From positions 4,148,501 through 4,212,500 of the forward strand of contig NZ_CP063231.1 of NCBI RefSeq assembly GCF_023612255.1: 64,000 bases of DNA, written 5' to 3'. The stretch comes from Luteibacter flocculans (lineage in GTDB: Bacteria; Pseudomonadota; Gammaproteobacteria; Xanthomonadales; Rhodanobacteraceae). Positions within the stretch are counted from its first letter, which is position 1. Each line of letters starts with the position of its first letter. The notes under the pieces are model-generated. The model saw only the letters and a program-made list of their open reading frames with translations. It searched no databases and had not been told where the DNA came from. Positions 28,082 through 36,622 of the stretch are shown here, piece by piece. The translations under genes were made by a program, and so were the position numbers.

Positions 28082-28729
28082 ATGATCGACGAACTGACGA
28101 GCCGCCAGGAGGACGTGACGGTCCTGCGTGACACCGCGCGAGCCCAGCGCGTGGTGATCGACGACCTCAACCACCGACTGAAGAACGTGCTCATGGTCGT
28201 ACAGGCCATGGCACGCCAGAGTTTCCGCGGCGACCGTCCGCTGGATTGCTCGATGAGCGCCTTCGAATGCCGCCTGCGCGCTCTGGCCGCGGCGCACGAC
28301 CTGCTGTTGAAGCGGACGACCCAGGCCGTGCCGTTGCGCGACGTCGTGGCGGCGACGCTCGCCCCTCACGATCCGGGGAACGGGCGGGTGTGCTTCAGCG
28401 GCCCGGGGCTGACCCTGGAGCGCGAAACCGCGCTGGCCGTGGCGATGGCGTTGCACGAACTGCTTACCAATGCCGCGAAGTACGGTGCGTTGTCCACGCC
28501 GTCCGGCCGCATCGCCATTACTTGGCAGGTGCCGAGCGAAGCGACCGACAAGGTGCGGATCGAATGGAAGGAGCGCGGTGGCCCGCCCGTGACGGTGCCA
28601 GTCCACCGGGGCTTTGGCACCCGCTTCATCGAGCGCACACTGGCTTGCCAGGCCGCCGGTGGAGCGACCATCCGTTTCGAGCCGGATGGCGTGCGCGCCG
28701 TATTCGAGGCGCGGACGCAACCTGACTGA
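28082..28729 (+). CDS. Small HWE/HisKA_2-type sensor histidine kinase, no sensor domain
   Basis: 215 residues from ATG 28082, which has GGGGAG just upstream; an in-frame ATG at 28070 is less likely. H-box 'DLNHRLKNVLMVVQAMARQS' with the phospho-accepting His, an N-box 'ALHELLTNAAKYGALS', and 'RIEWKERGGPPV' with the W-x-E signature of HWE kinases, then 'GFGTRFIER' in the G-box position. No PAS, GAF or membrane segment precedes the H-box, only a short helical lead, so the input must come from a partner or from the cytoplasm. No response regulator is adjacent. Such kinases often feed general stress or light responses in other bacteria; the role here is unknown. Confidence 0.85.
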   Translation: MIDELTSRQEDVTVLRDTARAQRVVIDDLNHRLKNVLMVVQAMARQSFRGDRPLDCSMSAFECRLRALAAAHDLLLKRTTQAVPLRDVVAATLAPHDPGNGRVCFSGPGLTLERETALAVAMALHELLTNAAKYGALSTPSGRIAITWQVPSEATDKVRIEWKERGGPPVTVPVHRGFGTRFIERTLACQAAGGATIRFEPDGVRAVFEARTQPD

Positions 28730-28769
28730 CGCCGGCCGCCTGCTGCATTGAAAAAATGTCGATCGCCCT

Positions 28770-28796
28770 TGTCGATCCGGGCGAGTCACAATCGAC
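28770..28796 (+). promoter_or_regulatory. Candidate ECF42 promoter for the DGPF operon
   Basis: TGTCGA (28770-28775), 17 bp, CGAC (28793-28796), ending about 50 bp before the first DGPF gene. From memory, characterised ECF42 sigma factors use a TGTCGA -35 and a CGA-type -10, so this fits self-regulation by the ECF42 gene in the same operon. A second TGTCGA lies at 28757-28762. Confidence 0.55.
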
Positions 28797-28845
28797 GTCT
28801 CCATGAAAGCCGGGGATCGCCTGGCTGAAGGCAAGGAGACATCCA

Positions 28846-29274
28846 ATGCGTTTCATGGTGATGGTGCGAGCGAACAAGGCCTCCGAAGCCGGCGAAATGC
28901 CGAGCGAGGCGTTGCTCACGGCAATGGGTCAATACAACGAAGCCCTGGTCCGCGCGGGCGTCCTGCTGGCGGCCGAGGGTCTTCGCCCCAGCCGGGAGGG
29001 GGCGCGCGTGCGTTTCTCGGGCGACCGCCGCGAGGTGATCGACGGCCCGTTTGCGGAAACCCGTGAACTCATCGCGGGTTTCTGGCTGATCCAGGTACGG
29101 TCGCTGGACGAAGCGATCGAATGGATGAAGCGCGCCCCCAATCCCTTCGAAGGCATCGAATCCGAGGTGGAGATCCGCCGCGTGTTCGAAGCCGAGGACT
29201 TTGGTAGCGAATTCACCCCGGAAGCCCGCGCCCAGGAAGAACGTCTGCGCGCCGAGATCGCTTCCCGCACCTGA
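28846..29274 (+). CDS. YCII-related DGPF-domain protein
   Basis: 142 residues with a strong AAGGAGA site. 'MRFMVMVRANKASEAGEMPS' and 'VIDGPFAETRELIAGFWLIQ' give the D-G-P-F motif of the PF03795 subfamily that is genetically tied to ECF42 sigma factors. Small ferredoxin-like fold proteins of unknown biochemical function. First gene of the operon DGPF - VOC - double DGPF - ECF42, with a candidate ECF42 promoter just upstream. Confidence 0.88.
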   Translation: MRFMVMVRANKASEAGEMPSEALLTAMGQYNEALVRAGVLLAAEGLRPSREGARVRFSGDRREVIDGPFAETRELIAGFWLIQVRSLDEAIEWMKRAPNPFEGIESEVEIRRVFEAEDFGSEFTPEARAQEERLRAEIASRT

Positions 29275-29295
29275 CCCACGACCGACGGAGTCGTC

Positions 29296-29724
29296 ATGAA
29301 GATCCAGCCCTATCTTTTCTTTCAAGGCAATTGCGAGGAAGCCTTCCGCTTCTACGAGACGGCACTCGGGGGAACGATTCGCGAGCTGCATCGGTTCAAG
29401 GACATGCCACCGGGGGGCGAAGGCGGCATGCCGCCGGAGGCCATGGCTGCCATGGCCGAAAAGATCATGCACGTGAATCTCGCGGTGGGAGACCAGACGT
29501 TGATGGGCTCCGATGGCGCCGACGAGCCGGGCGTCCGCAACATCACCATCAGCCTCGGTGTCGACGACGTAGCGCAGGGTCGCAAGGTGTTCGACGCCCT
29601 GGCGGCCGGCGGCAACGTGAAGATGCCCTACGGCGAGACGTTCTGGGCCGCCGGTTTCGGCATGCTCACCGACAAGTTCGGCGTGCCCTGGATGATCAAC
29701 GCTGGCGACAAGCCCAGCCCTTGA
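29296..29724 (+). CDS. VOC-family protein, PhnB-like
   Basis: 142 residues. 'KIQPYLFFQGNCEEAFRFYETALGG', only in part quoted (QPYLFFQGNCEEAFRFYE), 'KIMHVNLAVGDQTLMGSDG' and 'FWAAGFGMLTDKFGVPWMIN' match the PhnB-like 3-demethylubiquinone/glyoxalase fold. Proteins of this type are common beside DGPF proteins in ECF42 operons. Activity unknown; the fold often binds a metal, but family members close to PhnB frequently lack full metal sites. 21 bp downstream of the first DGPF gene. Confidence 0.85.
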   Translation: MKIQPYLFFQGNCEEAFRFYETALGGTIRELHRFKDMPPGGEGGMPPEAMAAMAEKIMHVNLAVGDQTLMGSDGADEPGVRNITISLGVDDVAQGRKVFDALAAGGNVKMPYGETFWAAGFGMLTDKFGVPWMINAGDKPSP

Positions 29725-29734
29725 GGAGCGAGCG

Positions 29735-30505
29735 ATGCGATTTCTGATTCTGCGCAAGGCGTGCAGCGACAGCGAGGCGGGCGCGAAGCCCTCCCCCGAA
29801 CTGATCGAAGCGATGGGCGAGTACATGGACACGCTCGCCGCGGAGGGCCGGCTTCTTGCCGGCGAAGGACTCAAGCCGAGCAGCCAGGGCGTGCGGGTAA
29901 CGTTCGGCCCGGGTCGCAAGGCGATGGTCGAGCACGGCCCCTTTCCCGAGCGCGGCGAACTGATTGCCGGCTTCAGCATCATCGAGGCCGACTCGATGGA
30001 GGATGCGGTGGCCTGGGTGAAAGACTGGCCGAGCGAAGACGCCCAGGGCCACGCGGACATCGAACTCCGCCCGATCGGTTGCCCGGGTGGGCTGTCCGGC
30101 TTCGGCGATCCGAGCGAGGGCGACTCGCCCTCGCCGCGTTACATCGTGATGTTGAAATTGAACGAGCGCAGCGAAACCGACTGGAACCCCGGGGAGGAGA
30201 TACTGGGCCGGATGATCGAAGCCAACCGCCAGGGCGAGGCGGCGGGCCTGCTCATCGCGGGGCACGGGCTGTCGTCGAGCCGCCACGCGAAACGCGTGCA
30301 CTTCGGCCACGGCAAGCCGGCCGTAACGGACGGCCCGTTCGCCGAGATCAAGGAGATGGTCGCCGGCTTCTGGGTGCTGCGCGCGAACGACCTGGACGAC
30401 GTGATCGCCTGGACGGAGCGCTATCCGTTTCCGGATGGCGACGACGCGCGGCTCGAGATCCGCGAGCTGTACCGCATGGAAGAGCTGCTGCCCGTCTCGT
30501 CGTAG
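29735..30505 (+). CDS. Tandem two-domain YCII/DGPF protein
   Basis: 256 residues made of two DGPF-type domains: residues 1-115 with 'EHGPFPERGELIAGFSIIE' (first domain, D replaced by E-H) and residues 130-250 with 'VTDGPFAEIKEMVAGFWVLR' (intact D-G-P-F). A Gly/Ser/Pro linker ('GGLSGFGDPSEGDSPSPR') joins them. The domains match different single-domain paralogues, including the first gene of this operon, so this looks like a fusion. It starts 10 bp after the VOC gene with a GGAG site. Confidence 0.85.
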   Translation: MRFLILRKACSDSEAGAKPSPELIEAMGEYMDTLAAEGRLLAGEGLKPSSQGVRVTFGPGRKAMVEHGPFPERGELIAGFSIIEADSMEDAVAWVKDWPSEDAQGHADIELRPIGCPGGLSGFGDPSEGDSPSPRYIVMLKLNERSETDWNPGEEILGRMIEANRQGEAAGLLIAGHGLSSSRHAKRVHFGHGKPAVTDGPFAEIKEMVAGFWVLRANDLDDVIAWTERYPFPDGDDARLEIRELYRMEELLPVSS

Positions 30506-30571
30506 CCCTCGGCAGCGCATGCCGCAACGCGGCTTGCCACGCCCGAGGGGTGGGTGGTGTCATGCGTGGCG

Positions 30572-31837
30572 ATGACCACGCATGACACTCATCGCGCTAT
30601 CGACGCGATCTGGAAGATCGAGTCGCCACGCCTGATCGCGACCGTCGCACGCATGGTGCGCGACCTGGACCTCGCCGAGGAGCTGGCGCAGGACGCGCTG
30701 GTCACGGCGCTCGAGCAATGGCCGCGCGACGGCGTACCGCGTAACCCTGGCGCCTGGCTCACCCAGACGGCAAAGCACCGTGCGGTGGATCGCATCCGCC
30801 GTGAACGCATGGCGGGGCGGAAGCTCGAAGCGCTGGGCAAGGACATGGAAGGGCTGCTCGAAGCGGACGACGATCGCTTGATCGATGCGCTCGACGACGA
30901 CATCGGCGACGACATGCTCCGGCTGATCTTCACGGCGTGTCATCCCGTGCTCTCGGTGGAAGCGCGCGTGGCATTGACCTTGCGGCTGCTGGGTGGCCTC
31001 ACCACCGACGAGATTGCGCGCGCCTTCCTGGTTTCCGAAGCTACGGTGGCGCAGCGGATCGTGCGTGCGAAACGCAGTCTCGCCGATGAAGCCGTGACCT
31101 ACGACGTGCCGCGCGGCGACGCCTTGAAAGAGCGCCTGGCGTCCGTGTTGCGTGTGCTCTATCTCATCTTCAACGAAGGCTATGCGGCGACAGCAGGCAG
31201 CGACTGGATGCGCCCGGCATTGTGCGAGGAAGCGCAACGGCTGGGCCGCGTACTTGCGGAGCTGATGCCTGGCGAAGCGGAAGTCCACGGCCTGGTCGCG
31301 CTGATGGAAATCCAGGCATCGCGTCTGGGCGCGCGCACGGCCGCGGACGGCGCACCGATCCTTCTGCTCGACCAGGACCGGGCACGTTGGGACCGTCTGC
31401 TGATCGGCCGCGGCATCAAGGCGCTCGAGCGGGCCGAGCGCCTGGGCGGTGCACGCGGACCTTACACATTGCAGGCCGCCATCGCCGCGTGTCATGCGCG
31501 CGCAGCGCGGCCGGACGACACCGACTGGCCGCGCATCGCCGACTTGTACGCCGCGCTGGTGGAGGTGCTGCCTTCGCCGGTCGTGGAACTCAATCGCGCG
31601 GTGGCGGTGTCGATGGCGGAAGGCCCCGATGCCGCACTGCCCATCGTGGAGGCGCTGCTCGACGAGCCCTCGCTGAAGGACTATCACCTGCTTCCGAGCG
31701 TGCATGGCGACCTGCTCTTTCGGTTGGGTCGCGCCGCCGATGCACGCCTCGCCTTCACCCGTGCCGCGGGCATGACGCGCAACGAGCGCGAACGCAGCCT
31801 GCTGAAAGCGCGCGCCGAGGCTTGCGGCGCCCGCTAG
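30572..31837 (+). CDS. ECF42-family RNA polymerase sigma factor
   Basis: 421 residues from ATG 30572. Sigma region 2 with 'MVRDLDLAEELAQDALVTAL' and 'GAWLTQTAKHRAVDRIRRER', region 4 with 'ALTLRLLGGLTTDEIARAFL' and 'SEATVAQRIVRAKRSL', then a C-terminal extension of about 230 residues with TPR-like helices ('LIFNEGYAAT', 'ELNRAVAVSMAEGP', 'LPSVHGDLLFRLGR'). This extension is the mark of ECF42 sigma factors, where it is needed for activity and takes the place of an anti-sigma factor. It is the last gene of the DGPF operon, 66 bp after the preceding gene, with no clear independent promoter. Confidence 0.93.
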   Translation: MTTHDTHRAIDAIWKIESPRLIATVARMVRDLDLAEELAQDALVTALEQWPRDGVPRNPGAWLTQTAKHRAVDRIRRERMAGRKLEALGKDMEGLLEADDDRLIDALDDDIGDDMLRLIFTACHPVLSVEARVALTLRLLGGLTTDEIARAFLVSEATVAQRIVRAKRSLADEAVTYDVPRGDALKERLASVLRVLYLIFNEGYAATAGSDWMRPALCEEAQRLGRVLAELMPGEAEVHGLVALMEIQASRLGARTAADGAPILLLDQDRARWDRLLIGRGIKALERAERLGGARGPYTLQAAIAACHARAARPDDTDWPRIADLYAALVEVLPSPVVELNRAVAVSMAEGPDAALPIVEALLDEPSLKDYHLLPSVHGDLLFRLGRAADARLAFTRAAGMTRNERERSLLKARAEACGAR

Positions 31838-31844
31838 CCACCCA

Positions 31845-32321
31845 TCAGTGGGTGATGTCGATATTCACGTTGGTGCCGTCAGGCACGTCCTGGAGCTGCT
31901 GCAACACCGAACCGGTCAGTTCGAAGTGTTCCTTCGCCGGAACAGGGTTGAGGTTCTCGACGGTGTATTCGCCTTCGGCGAACACCGGCAGGGTCACGTA
32001 CGTGTAGCACTCACCGGGCGCGCGCGTCTTGCCGGCCTCGATCAGGGCTTCGACCAGGCCCGGCAGCAGCCAGTCCTCGGCCACTTCCTCGCGGAGGAGA
32101 TTGTTGAAGCCCTCCACGCTTTCGGCCACGCGCTCGAGCTCCGCGGTGCCGGTGTTCAGCCAGAAAATGCCGCCTTCGTCCGCCTCGTAGAACATATCGC
32201 CGAAGGCGGTGAACACCAGCGGCGTGAAGGCGTCGCCGACGCGCCAGCGCCACGATTCGGCAAGCGCCTCGATGGCTTCCGCATCGGGCGTACAGGTGAG
32301 GTCGTTCCAGGAAAGGGCCAT
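31845..32321 (-). CDS. DUF1851 protein, T6SS immunity Tdi1-like
   Basis: 158 residues. 'PLVFTAFGDMFYEADEGGIFWLNTGTAELERV', quoted in part as FGDMFYEADEGGIFWLNTG, and the C-terminal 'YTVENLNPVPAKEHFELTG' match the DUF1851/Tdi1 family; Agrobacterium Tdi1 protects against the Tde1 DNase delivered by type VI secretion. No toxin, PAAR/VgrG or T6SS gene is near, so this may be an orphan immunity gene or a member with a different role. It converges with the ECF42 gene (7 bp gap), and a CACCCA-TCAG-TGGGTG hairpin covers the junction. Confidence 0.75.
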   Translation of the reverse strand: MALSWNDLTCTPDAEAIEALAESWRWRVGDAFTPLVFTAFGDMFYEADEGGIFWLNTGTAELERVAESVEGFNNLLREEVAEDWLLPGLVEALIEAGKTRAPGECYTYVTLPVFAEGEYTVENLNPVPAKEHFELTGSVLQQLQDVPDGTNVNIDITH

Positions 32322-32354
32322 GAGAGGGGCCTGTCGTGCGGGGGATGATGCAGT

Positions 32355-33500
32355 TTAGTCGACCGCGCTGTTCACTGCCTGCACGAACGCCGCGCGCGCC
32401 GAGGCCTGCGCCTCGTCCGTGGCGACCGGCCACGCCGCGAGCTGCACGATCACGAGGTGCCGCCGCGGATCGATGTGGAGCAACTGGCCGAAGATGCCGA
32501 TGCCCTCGAAGCTGCCGTCGTCGTAGGTCCACCATTGGTAGCCGTAGCCACGACCGGGCACACCGATAGCCGAATGCGTGTGGGTCGCGTCGGTCAGCCA
32601 GCCCTCAGCTAGCACGGGTTTGCCTGCTGCGATGCCACCGCCGAGCAGGAACTGGCCGAAGCGTGCGTAATCGGCGAGGGTGGCGGAAACACCGGAACCG
32701 CCGGCTTCCGTACCGTCTACCTCGTCCTTCAACCAGAGCGCATCCGTGCCCATCCCATAGGGCTGCCAGATCTTTTCAGACAGGTATTGCGCGAGCGACT
32801 TGCCGGTGGCGCGTGTGACGAGGATGCCGATGAGATCGGTCTCGCCAGTCTTGTAGACCCAACGCGTGCCAGGCGCGGTGTCGCGCGGCAGGCGGGCCAT
32901 GTACGACACCAGCAAGGGCACGCCGGGTTGGCGCGCACCTTCGTACATCATCGCCACGTCCGAGTGCGGGTCGCTGTAATCCTCGTTCCAGCGCACACCC
33001 GAACGCATTTCCAGGAGCTGACGAACGGTCACGTCGCGATACGCACCGGCCGCGAGTTCGGGGATGTAACGCGTCACCGGATCGTCGAGCCCGCGGATTG
33101 CGCCATCGCGCAGCGCGGCGCCGACGAGGGTGGAGGTAAACGACTTGGCGACCGAAAACGAGGTCCATCGCGTGGAGGGGCCGGCACCCACACCATAGCG
33201 TTCCAGCCGGACGCGCCCGTCCTGCAGCACCATCACGCCGGCCACGTGATGCTCGGTCATATAGGCGTCGAGCGTTTTTCCATCCGCGAAGCGCGGCACC
33301 AGCGGTGCGCCCACAGGCAACGGATGCGGCTGGCCGTGGTGCACGACGTTGCTCGCGTAGTGCGTCTGCATCGCACGGAACGCGGCCTCCCGCTGCGCCT
33401 GGTTCCAGAACAGTACGTCGGTGCGACGTGCATGCGGTGTCGCGCAGGCGACGAGCAGCAGCACGGCCAGTGCAGCGCTGCCCCGCATGAGGCGCGACAT
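32355..33500 (-). CDS. Serine hydrolase lipoprotein, class C beta-lactamase fold
   Basis: 381 residues from ATG 33500, whose A of ATG is shared with the stop of the upstream gene (TGATG). Signal peptide with lipobox L-V-A-C. PF00144 features: S-V-A-K in 'WTSFSVAKSFTSTLVG' (nucleophile Ser, Lys), 'RQLLEMRSGVRWNEDY', 'WVYKTGETDLIGILV' and 'GYGYQWW'. The pattern is close to 6-aminohexanoate-dimer hydrolases and esterases rather than true AmpC. It probably acts in the periplasm on an unknown ester, amide or D-amino substrate. Confidence 0.87.
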   Translation of the reverse strand: MSRLMRGSAALAVLLLVACATPHARRTDVLFWNQAQREAAFRAMQTHYASNVVHHGQPHPLPVGAPLVPRFADGKTLDAYMTEHHVAGVMVLQDGRVRLERYGVGAGPSTRWTSFSVAKSFTSTLVGAALRDGAIRGLDDPVTRYIPELAAGAYRDVTVRQLLEMRSGVRWNEDYSDPHSDVAMMYEGARQPGVPLLVSYMARLPRDTAPGTRWVYKTGETDLIGILVTRATGKSLAQYLSEKIWQPYGMGTDALWLKDEVDGTEAGGSGVSATLADYARFGQFLLGGGIAAGKPVLAEGWLTDATHTHSAIGVPGRGYGYQWWTYDDGSFEGIGIFGQLLHIDPRRHLVIVQLAAWPVATDEAQASARAAFVQAVNSAVD

Positions 33501-34543
33501 CACGACGATGCCCCGACGCGACGACGCATCTCGAAGACGCCAAGGGCCAACGAGGCGACCGCGAGGGGTCCGAGACCATAGATCACGCGATAGGCCAACA
33601 GCGCAGCCAGAACCTGCGCGCGTTGCTCCTGAGGAAACGCGGCCAGCGTCAGCGCTTCGAAGGCACCGATGCCGCCCGGCGTGTTGCTCACGATGCCGGC
33701 GAGGATCGCGCCGACGTAGATGGGCGCGAAGTCGATGAAGCTGCCCGCCACGTCCGGCGGCAGCAGCAGGTACATGGCGCCGGTCGCGCCGATCATCTCC
33801 ACGACGCCGATGACGATCTGCGCGCCAGCCGAGCGCGCCGATGGCACGGGCGTGCTGAATTTCCACACTTTCAGTTCGTCGTGCTTGCCCGCCAGCCAGC
33901 GCAGCAGGAGCACAAACAGAACGATGAGCACGATGCCGGGCCAACGCCCCCACCCCTGCGCGATCGACGGCTCCCAAAGCAGCGCGATGCAGGTGACGGC
34001 CGCGAAACCCATGCCCACCGCGAAGCCGACGAGGCCGACCACGCGCGCAACATCTGCTGCGCTGATGCCTTGCGTGGAGAGCACGCGGTAACGCAACGCC
34101 GTGCCGGTGATGGCATGAAAACCGAGGGCGTTGCAGATCGCATGGGTCGTGAAGCCGGAGAAGATCCGCATGCGCAGCGACACCTTGCCCGGCGCTACCG
34201 TGTCCATCGCGAAGACGTCGTAAGCCGTAAGACAGGCCCAGCTCACCAGGGTGGCCGCGATCGAACCCACCACGTGCCAGCGTGGGATGCGCTCGATGGC
34301 GTCGCGCACGTCGTGCCACGACATGCGTGCGATGTAACGGTGCAGCAGGAACGCCGCGCCAGCGACGATCGCCGCCGTCAGCAGATACTTCGCTGCCCTC
34401 GCCGCCATCGTTCTGGCGCCCGTCGTGTTCTGTACTTCCGTCACCGCTCGGCTCTGAATCGTGCGGGCCGCTGCCCGCGAACGGCGGGCATCATCCCACG
34501 ACGGCGCGACTTCGGGGGTTCGATCGGGCGCATCTAGGGACAT
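33500..34543 (-). CDS. UPF0104/YbhN-like membrane protein (LPG synthase flippase-like)
   Basis: 347 residues with about eight membrane segments and the signature 'FSGFTTHAICNALGFHAITGTALRYRVL' (part: TTHAICNALGFHAITGTALR) plus 'GILSNTPGGIGAFEAL'-type motif, here 'GIVSNTPGGIGAFEALTLA'. This is the lysylphosphatidylglycerol synthase transmembrane family, related to the flippase part of MprF, without the synthase domain. ATG 34543 overlaps modC by 10 bp; ATG 34408 (MAARAAKYLL) is an alternative that would remove a 45-residue hydrophilic, probably non-native N-terminus. Lipid substrate unknown. It forms a run with modABC and the serine hydrolase. Confidence 0.82.
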   Translation of the reverse strand: MSLDAPDRTPEVAPSWDDARRSRAAARTIQSRAVTEVQNTTGARTMAARAAKYLLTAAIVAGAAFLLHRYIARMSWHDVRDAIERIPRWHVVGSIAATLVSWACLTAYDVFAMDTVAPGKVSLRMRIFSGFTTHAICNALGFHAITGTALRYRVLSTQGISAADVARVVGLVGFAVGMGFAAVTCIALLWEPSIAQGWGRWPGIVLIVLFVLLLRWLAGKHDELKVWKFSTPVPSARSAGAQIVIGVVEMIGATGAMYLLLPPDVAGSFIDFAPIYVGAILAGIVSNTPGGIGAFEALTLAAFPQEQRAQVLAALLAYRVIYGLGPLAVASLALGVFEMRRRVGASS

Positions 34544-35199
34544 ACCCTGCCGTCGCGCAACGCGATGGTGTGGCCCTCCAGCGCCTCGACGTCGGCAGGG
34601 TCATGGGTGATGACCAGCATGGGAAGGTCGAGGCGTTGCTGCAAGGTCAGCAGCTCGTTGCGCATGCGCCCGCGCAGCGCGGGGTCCAGCGCGGCGAAGG
34701 GTTCGTCGAGCAGCACCAGACGAGGCTCAGCCACGACGGCGCGTGCCACGGCCACCCGCTGGCGCTGACCGCCCGAGATCCGTGACGGGTAGCTGTTCGC
34801 CACCCCGCCCAGGTCGAACACGTCGAGCCAATGGCGAACGCGCTCGTCGTGCTCGCGACGCGAGGGATTGAACCAGCCGCGCACCAGCCCGAAGCCTATG
34901 TTCTGCGCCACCGTAAGGTGCGGGAACAGGGCGTAGTCCTGAAAGACGTAAGCGACGCCGCGCTCGCGGGCCGGGCGGTCCACGCCTGCCGCGCTGTCGA
35001 ACAGCGTGCGGCCATCGACCCGTACGTGGCCAGCGTCCGGCGACAACAGGCCGGCAACGGCACGCAGCGTGAGACTCTTGCCGGCGCCCGACGGACCGAA
35101 CAGCACGATGCGCCGATGCGCCGACGCAAACTGCACGTCGAGTTCGAACTGCCGCGCGTCGCCGCGAAGCGTCTTGCGGATGGCGATATCGACGCTCAT
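34534..35199 (-). CDS. modC: Molybdate ABC transporter ATPase, short form without TOBE domain
   Basis: 221 residues from ATG 35199, overlapping modB by 4 bp. Walker A FGPSGAGKS, Q-loop 'YVFQDYALFPHLTV', signature '[14 protein letters not shown]', Walker B 'LVLLDEPFAALDPALR' and switch His 'LVITHDPAD' are all intact. Full-length ModC is about 350 residues with a C-terminal molybdate-binding TOBE/MOP domain; this one stops after the nucleotide-binding domain, so regulation of transport by intracellular molybdate is probably lost. Assignment as ModC rests on the adjoining modB and modA. Confidence 0.87.
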   Translation of the reverse strand: MSVDIAIRKTLRGDARQFELDVQFASAHRRIVLFGPSGAGKSLTLRAVAGLLSPDAGHVRVDGRTLFDSAAGVDRPARERGVAYVFQDYALFPHLTVAQNIGFGLVRGWFNPSRREHDERVRHWLDVFDLGGVANSYPSRISGGQRQRVAVARAVVAEPRLVLLDEPFAALDPALRGRMRNELLTLQQRLDLPMLVITHDPADVEALEGHTIALRDGRVCP

Positions 35200-35879
35200 G
35201 ACCGCGTCCGTCGCAATGGATTGGGCGCCAGCCAACCGGCGAGCAACAGCGCAAGCACGCAAGTGACCGAGGTGACCGCGACCATGATGCCGGCCGTGCG
35301 ATCGTCGCCGGCTTGCACGGCCGCGTAGATCGCCACCGACAAGGTTTGCGTGCGGCCCGGCAGGTTGCCCGCGATCATCAGCGTGGCGCCGAATTCACCC
35401 AGCGCACGCGCGAAGGCCAGCAAGGCGCCGGCCGTGATGCCGCGCGCGGCCAAGGGCAGCGACACACGAAAGAACACCGCCGCCTCGCGCAGTCCGAGCA
35501 CGCGGGCGGCGTCTTCGAACTGTGGGTCCACCGCCTCGAATGCCGCACGCGCCGCCTTCTGCACGAGCGGAAACGCAACGAGCGTGGCCGCGATGACCGC
35601 GCCCTGCCAGGTAAAGACCAGATGGATCCCCATCCCGTCGAGCCAGCGTCCGAGCATGCCGTGCCGGCCCAACAGCACGAGCAGGTAGTAGCCGAGCACG
35701 GTCGGCGGCAATACCAGCGGCAAGGTAAGCACCGAGTCCACCATCTCGCGGGCGGGCGAGCGCCAACGCGACAGGCCGAATGCGACGGCCACACCGAGCA
35801 CGAGGTTGATGACCGTGGCCCACAGAGCGACCTTCAGCGACAACGCGAGCGGTACCCAGATCGCTCCCACGTCGGTCAC
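35196..35879 (-). CDS. modB: Molybdate ABC transporter permease
   Basis: 227 residues from a GTG at 35879 that overlaps the modA stop (GTGA); no ATG fits. Five or six membrane segments; 'LPLVLPPTVLGYYLLVLLG' and 'ARVLGLREAAVFFRVSLPLA' followed by 'FARALGEFGATLMIAGN', the ModB-type EAA and 'GEFGAT' motifs. Forms the membrane channel for molybdate (or tungstate) with ModC. Confidence 0.93.
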   Translation of the reverse strand: MTDVGAIWVPLALSLKVALWATVINLVLGVAVAFGLSRWRSPAREMVDSVLTLPLVLPPTVLGYYLLVLLGRHGMLGRWLDGMGIHLVFTWQGAVIAATLVAFPLVQKAARAAFEAVDPQFEDAARVLGLREAAVFFRVSLPLAARGITAGALLAFARALGEFGATLMIAGNLPGRTQTLSVAIYAAVQAGDDRTAGIMVAVTSVTCVLALLLAGWLAPNPLRRTRS

Positions 35880-36622
35880 GGCGCCTGGAAGCCGAACCGG
35901 GCCAGGATCGCCCGGCCTTCCTCCGACTGCACGTAGGCGGTGAAACCGGCTGCGTCGCGCGCATGCGCCGAGCTGGCGACGACGGCGATGGGATAGGTCA
36001 AGGGCATGGGCGTCGGCACTACAGCGGCCACGTGCACGCGATCGCCAAGGATCGTCGCATCCGTCGCGAAGACGAAGCCGGCGTCCACTTCGCCACGGGA
36101 GACGTAATCCAGCGCCTGGCGCACGTTCTGCGCCAGCACGCCCTTGGCGGAAACGGCGTCCCACAGTCCCGCCTTTTCGAGCGCGGCCTTGGTGTAGCGG
36201 CCAGCGGGAACGGACGCCGGGTCACCATAGGCCACACGGGTGACATCGGGTTTCGCGAGATCGGCCGGCGCAGCGATGCGCAAGCGCGAGTCTTTCGGCA
36301 CCACCAGCACCAACCGGTTACGGGCGAAATCGCGGCGCGTCGAGGGATCGACCGCTTGGGCGGCCACCGCCTTGTCCATGGCGGTCTGGTCGGCAGAGGC
36401 GAACACATCGGCCGGCGCGCCATTGGCGATCTGGCGAAGCAGCACGTCGGAGGCAGCGAAATTCAGCACCACGTGCGTCTCGGGGTGCTTTGCCTCATAG
36501 GCCTTGCCCACGGCCTGAAAGGCATCGGTGAGGCTCGCGGCCGCCGACACGACCAGATCGGCGGCACCGGCGGCGCCCGGGCCGGCGAGAAGAAGCAGCG
36601 CAACGAACGCACGGAGGCGCAT
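35876..36622 (-). CDS. modA: Molybdate-binding periplasmic protein
   Basis: 248 residues from ATG 36622 (GGGAA site upstream), which gives a signal peptide cut after AAGAA. 'DLVVSAAASLTDAFQAVG' and 'LNFAASDVLLRQIANGAPADVFASAD' (part: GAPADVFASAD) are typical ModA ligand-loop motifs, as is 'QALDYVSRGEVDAGFVFATDA'. First gene of the mod operon; divergent from the efflux operon with a 149-bp gap that must hold both promoters. No ModE-type site was identified. Confidence 0.93.
   Translation of the reverse strand: MRLRAFVALLLLAGPGAAGAADLVVSAAASLTDAFQAVGKAYEAKHPETHVVLNFAASDVLLRQIANGAPADVFASADQTAMDKAVAAQAVDPSTRRDFARNRLVLVVPKDSRLRIAAPADLAKPDVTRVAYGDPASVPAGRYTKAALEKAGLWDAVSAKGVLAQNVRQALDYVSRGEVDAGFVFATDATILGDRVHVAAVVPTPMPLTYPIAVVASSAHARDAAGFTAYVQSEEGRAILARFGFQAP

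Noticed and set aside
33500-34319. In-frame upstream extension of the serine hydrolase
   Set aside because: The extension reads through the UPF0104 gene in another frame; the ATG at 33500 gives a lipoprotein signal and overlaps the upstream stop.
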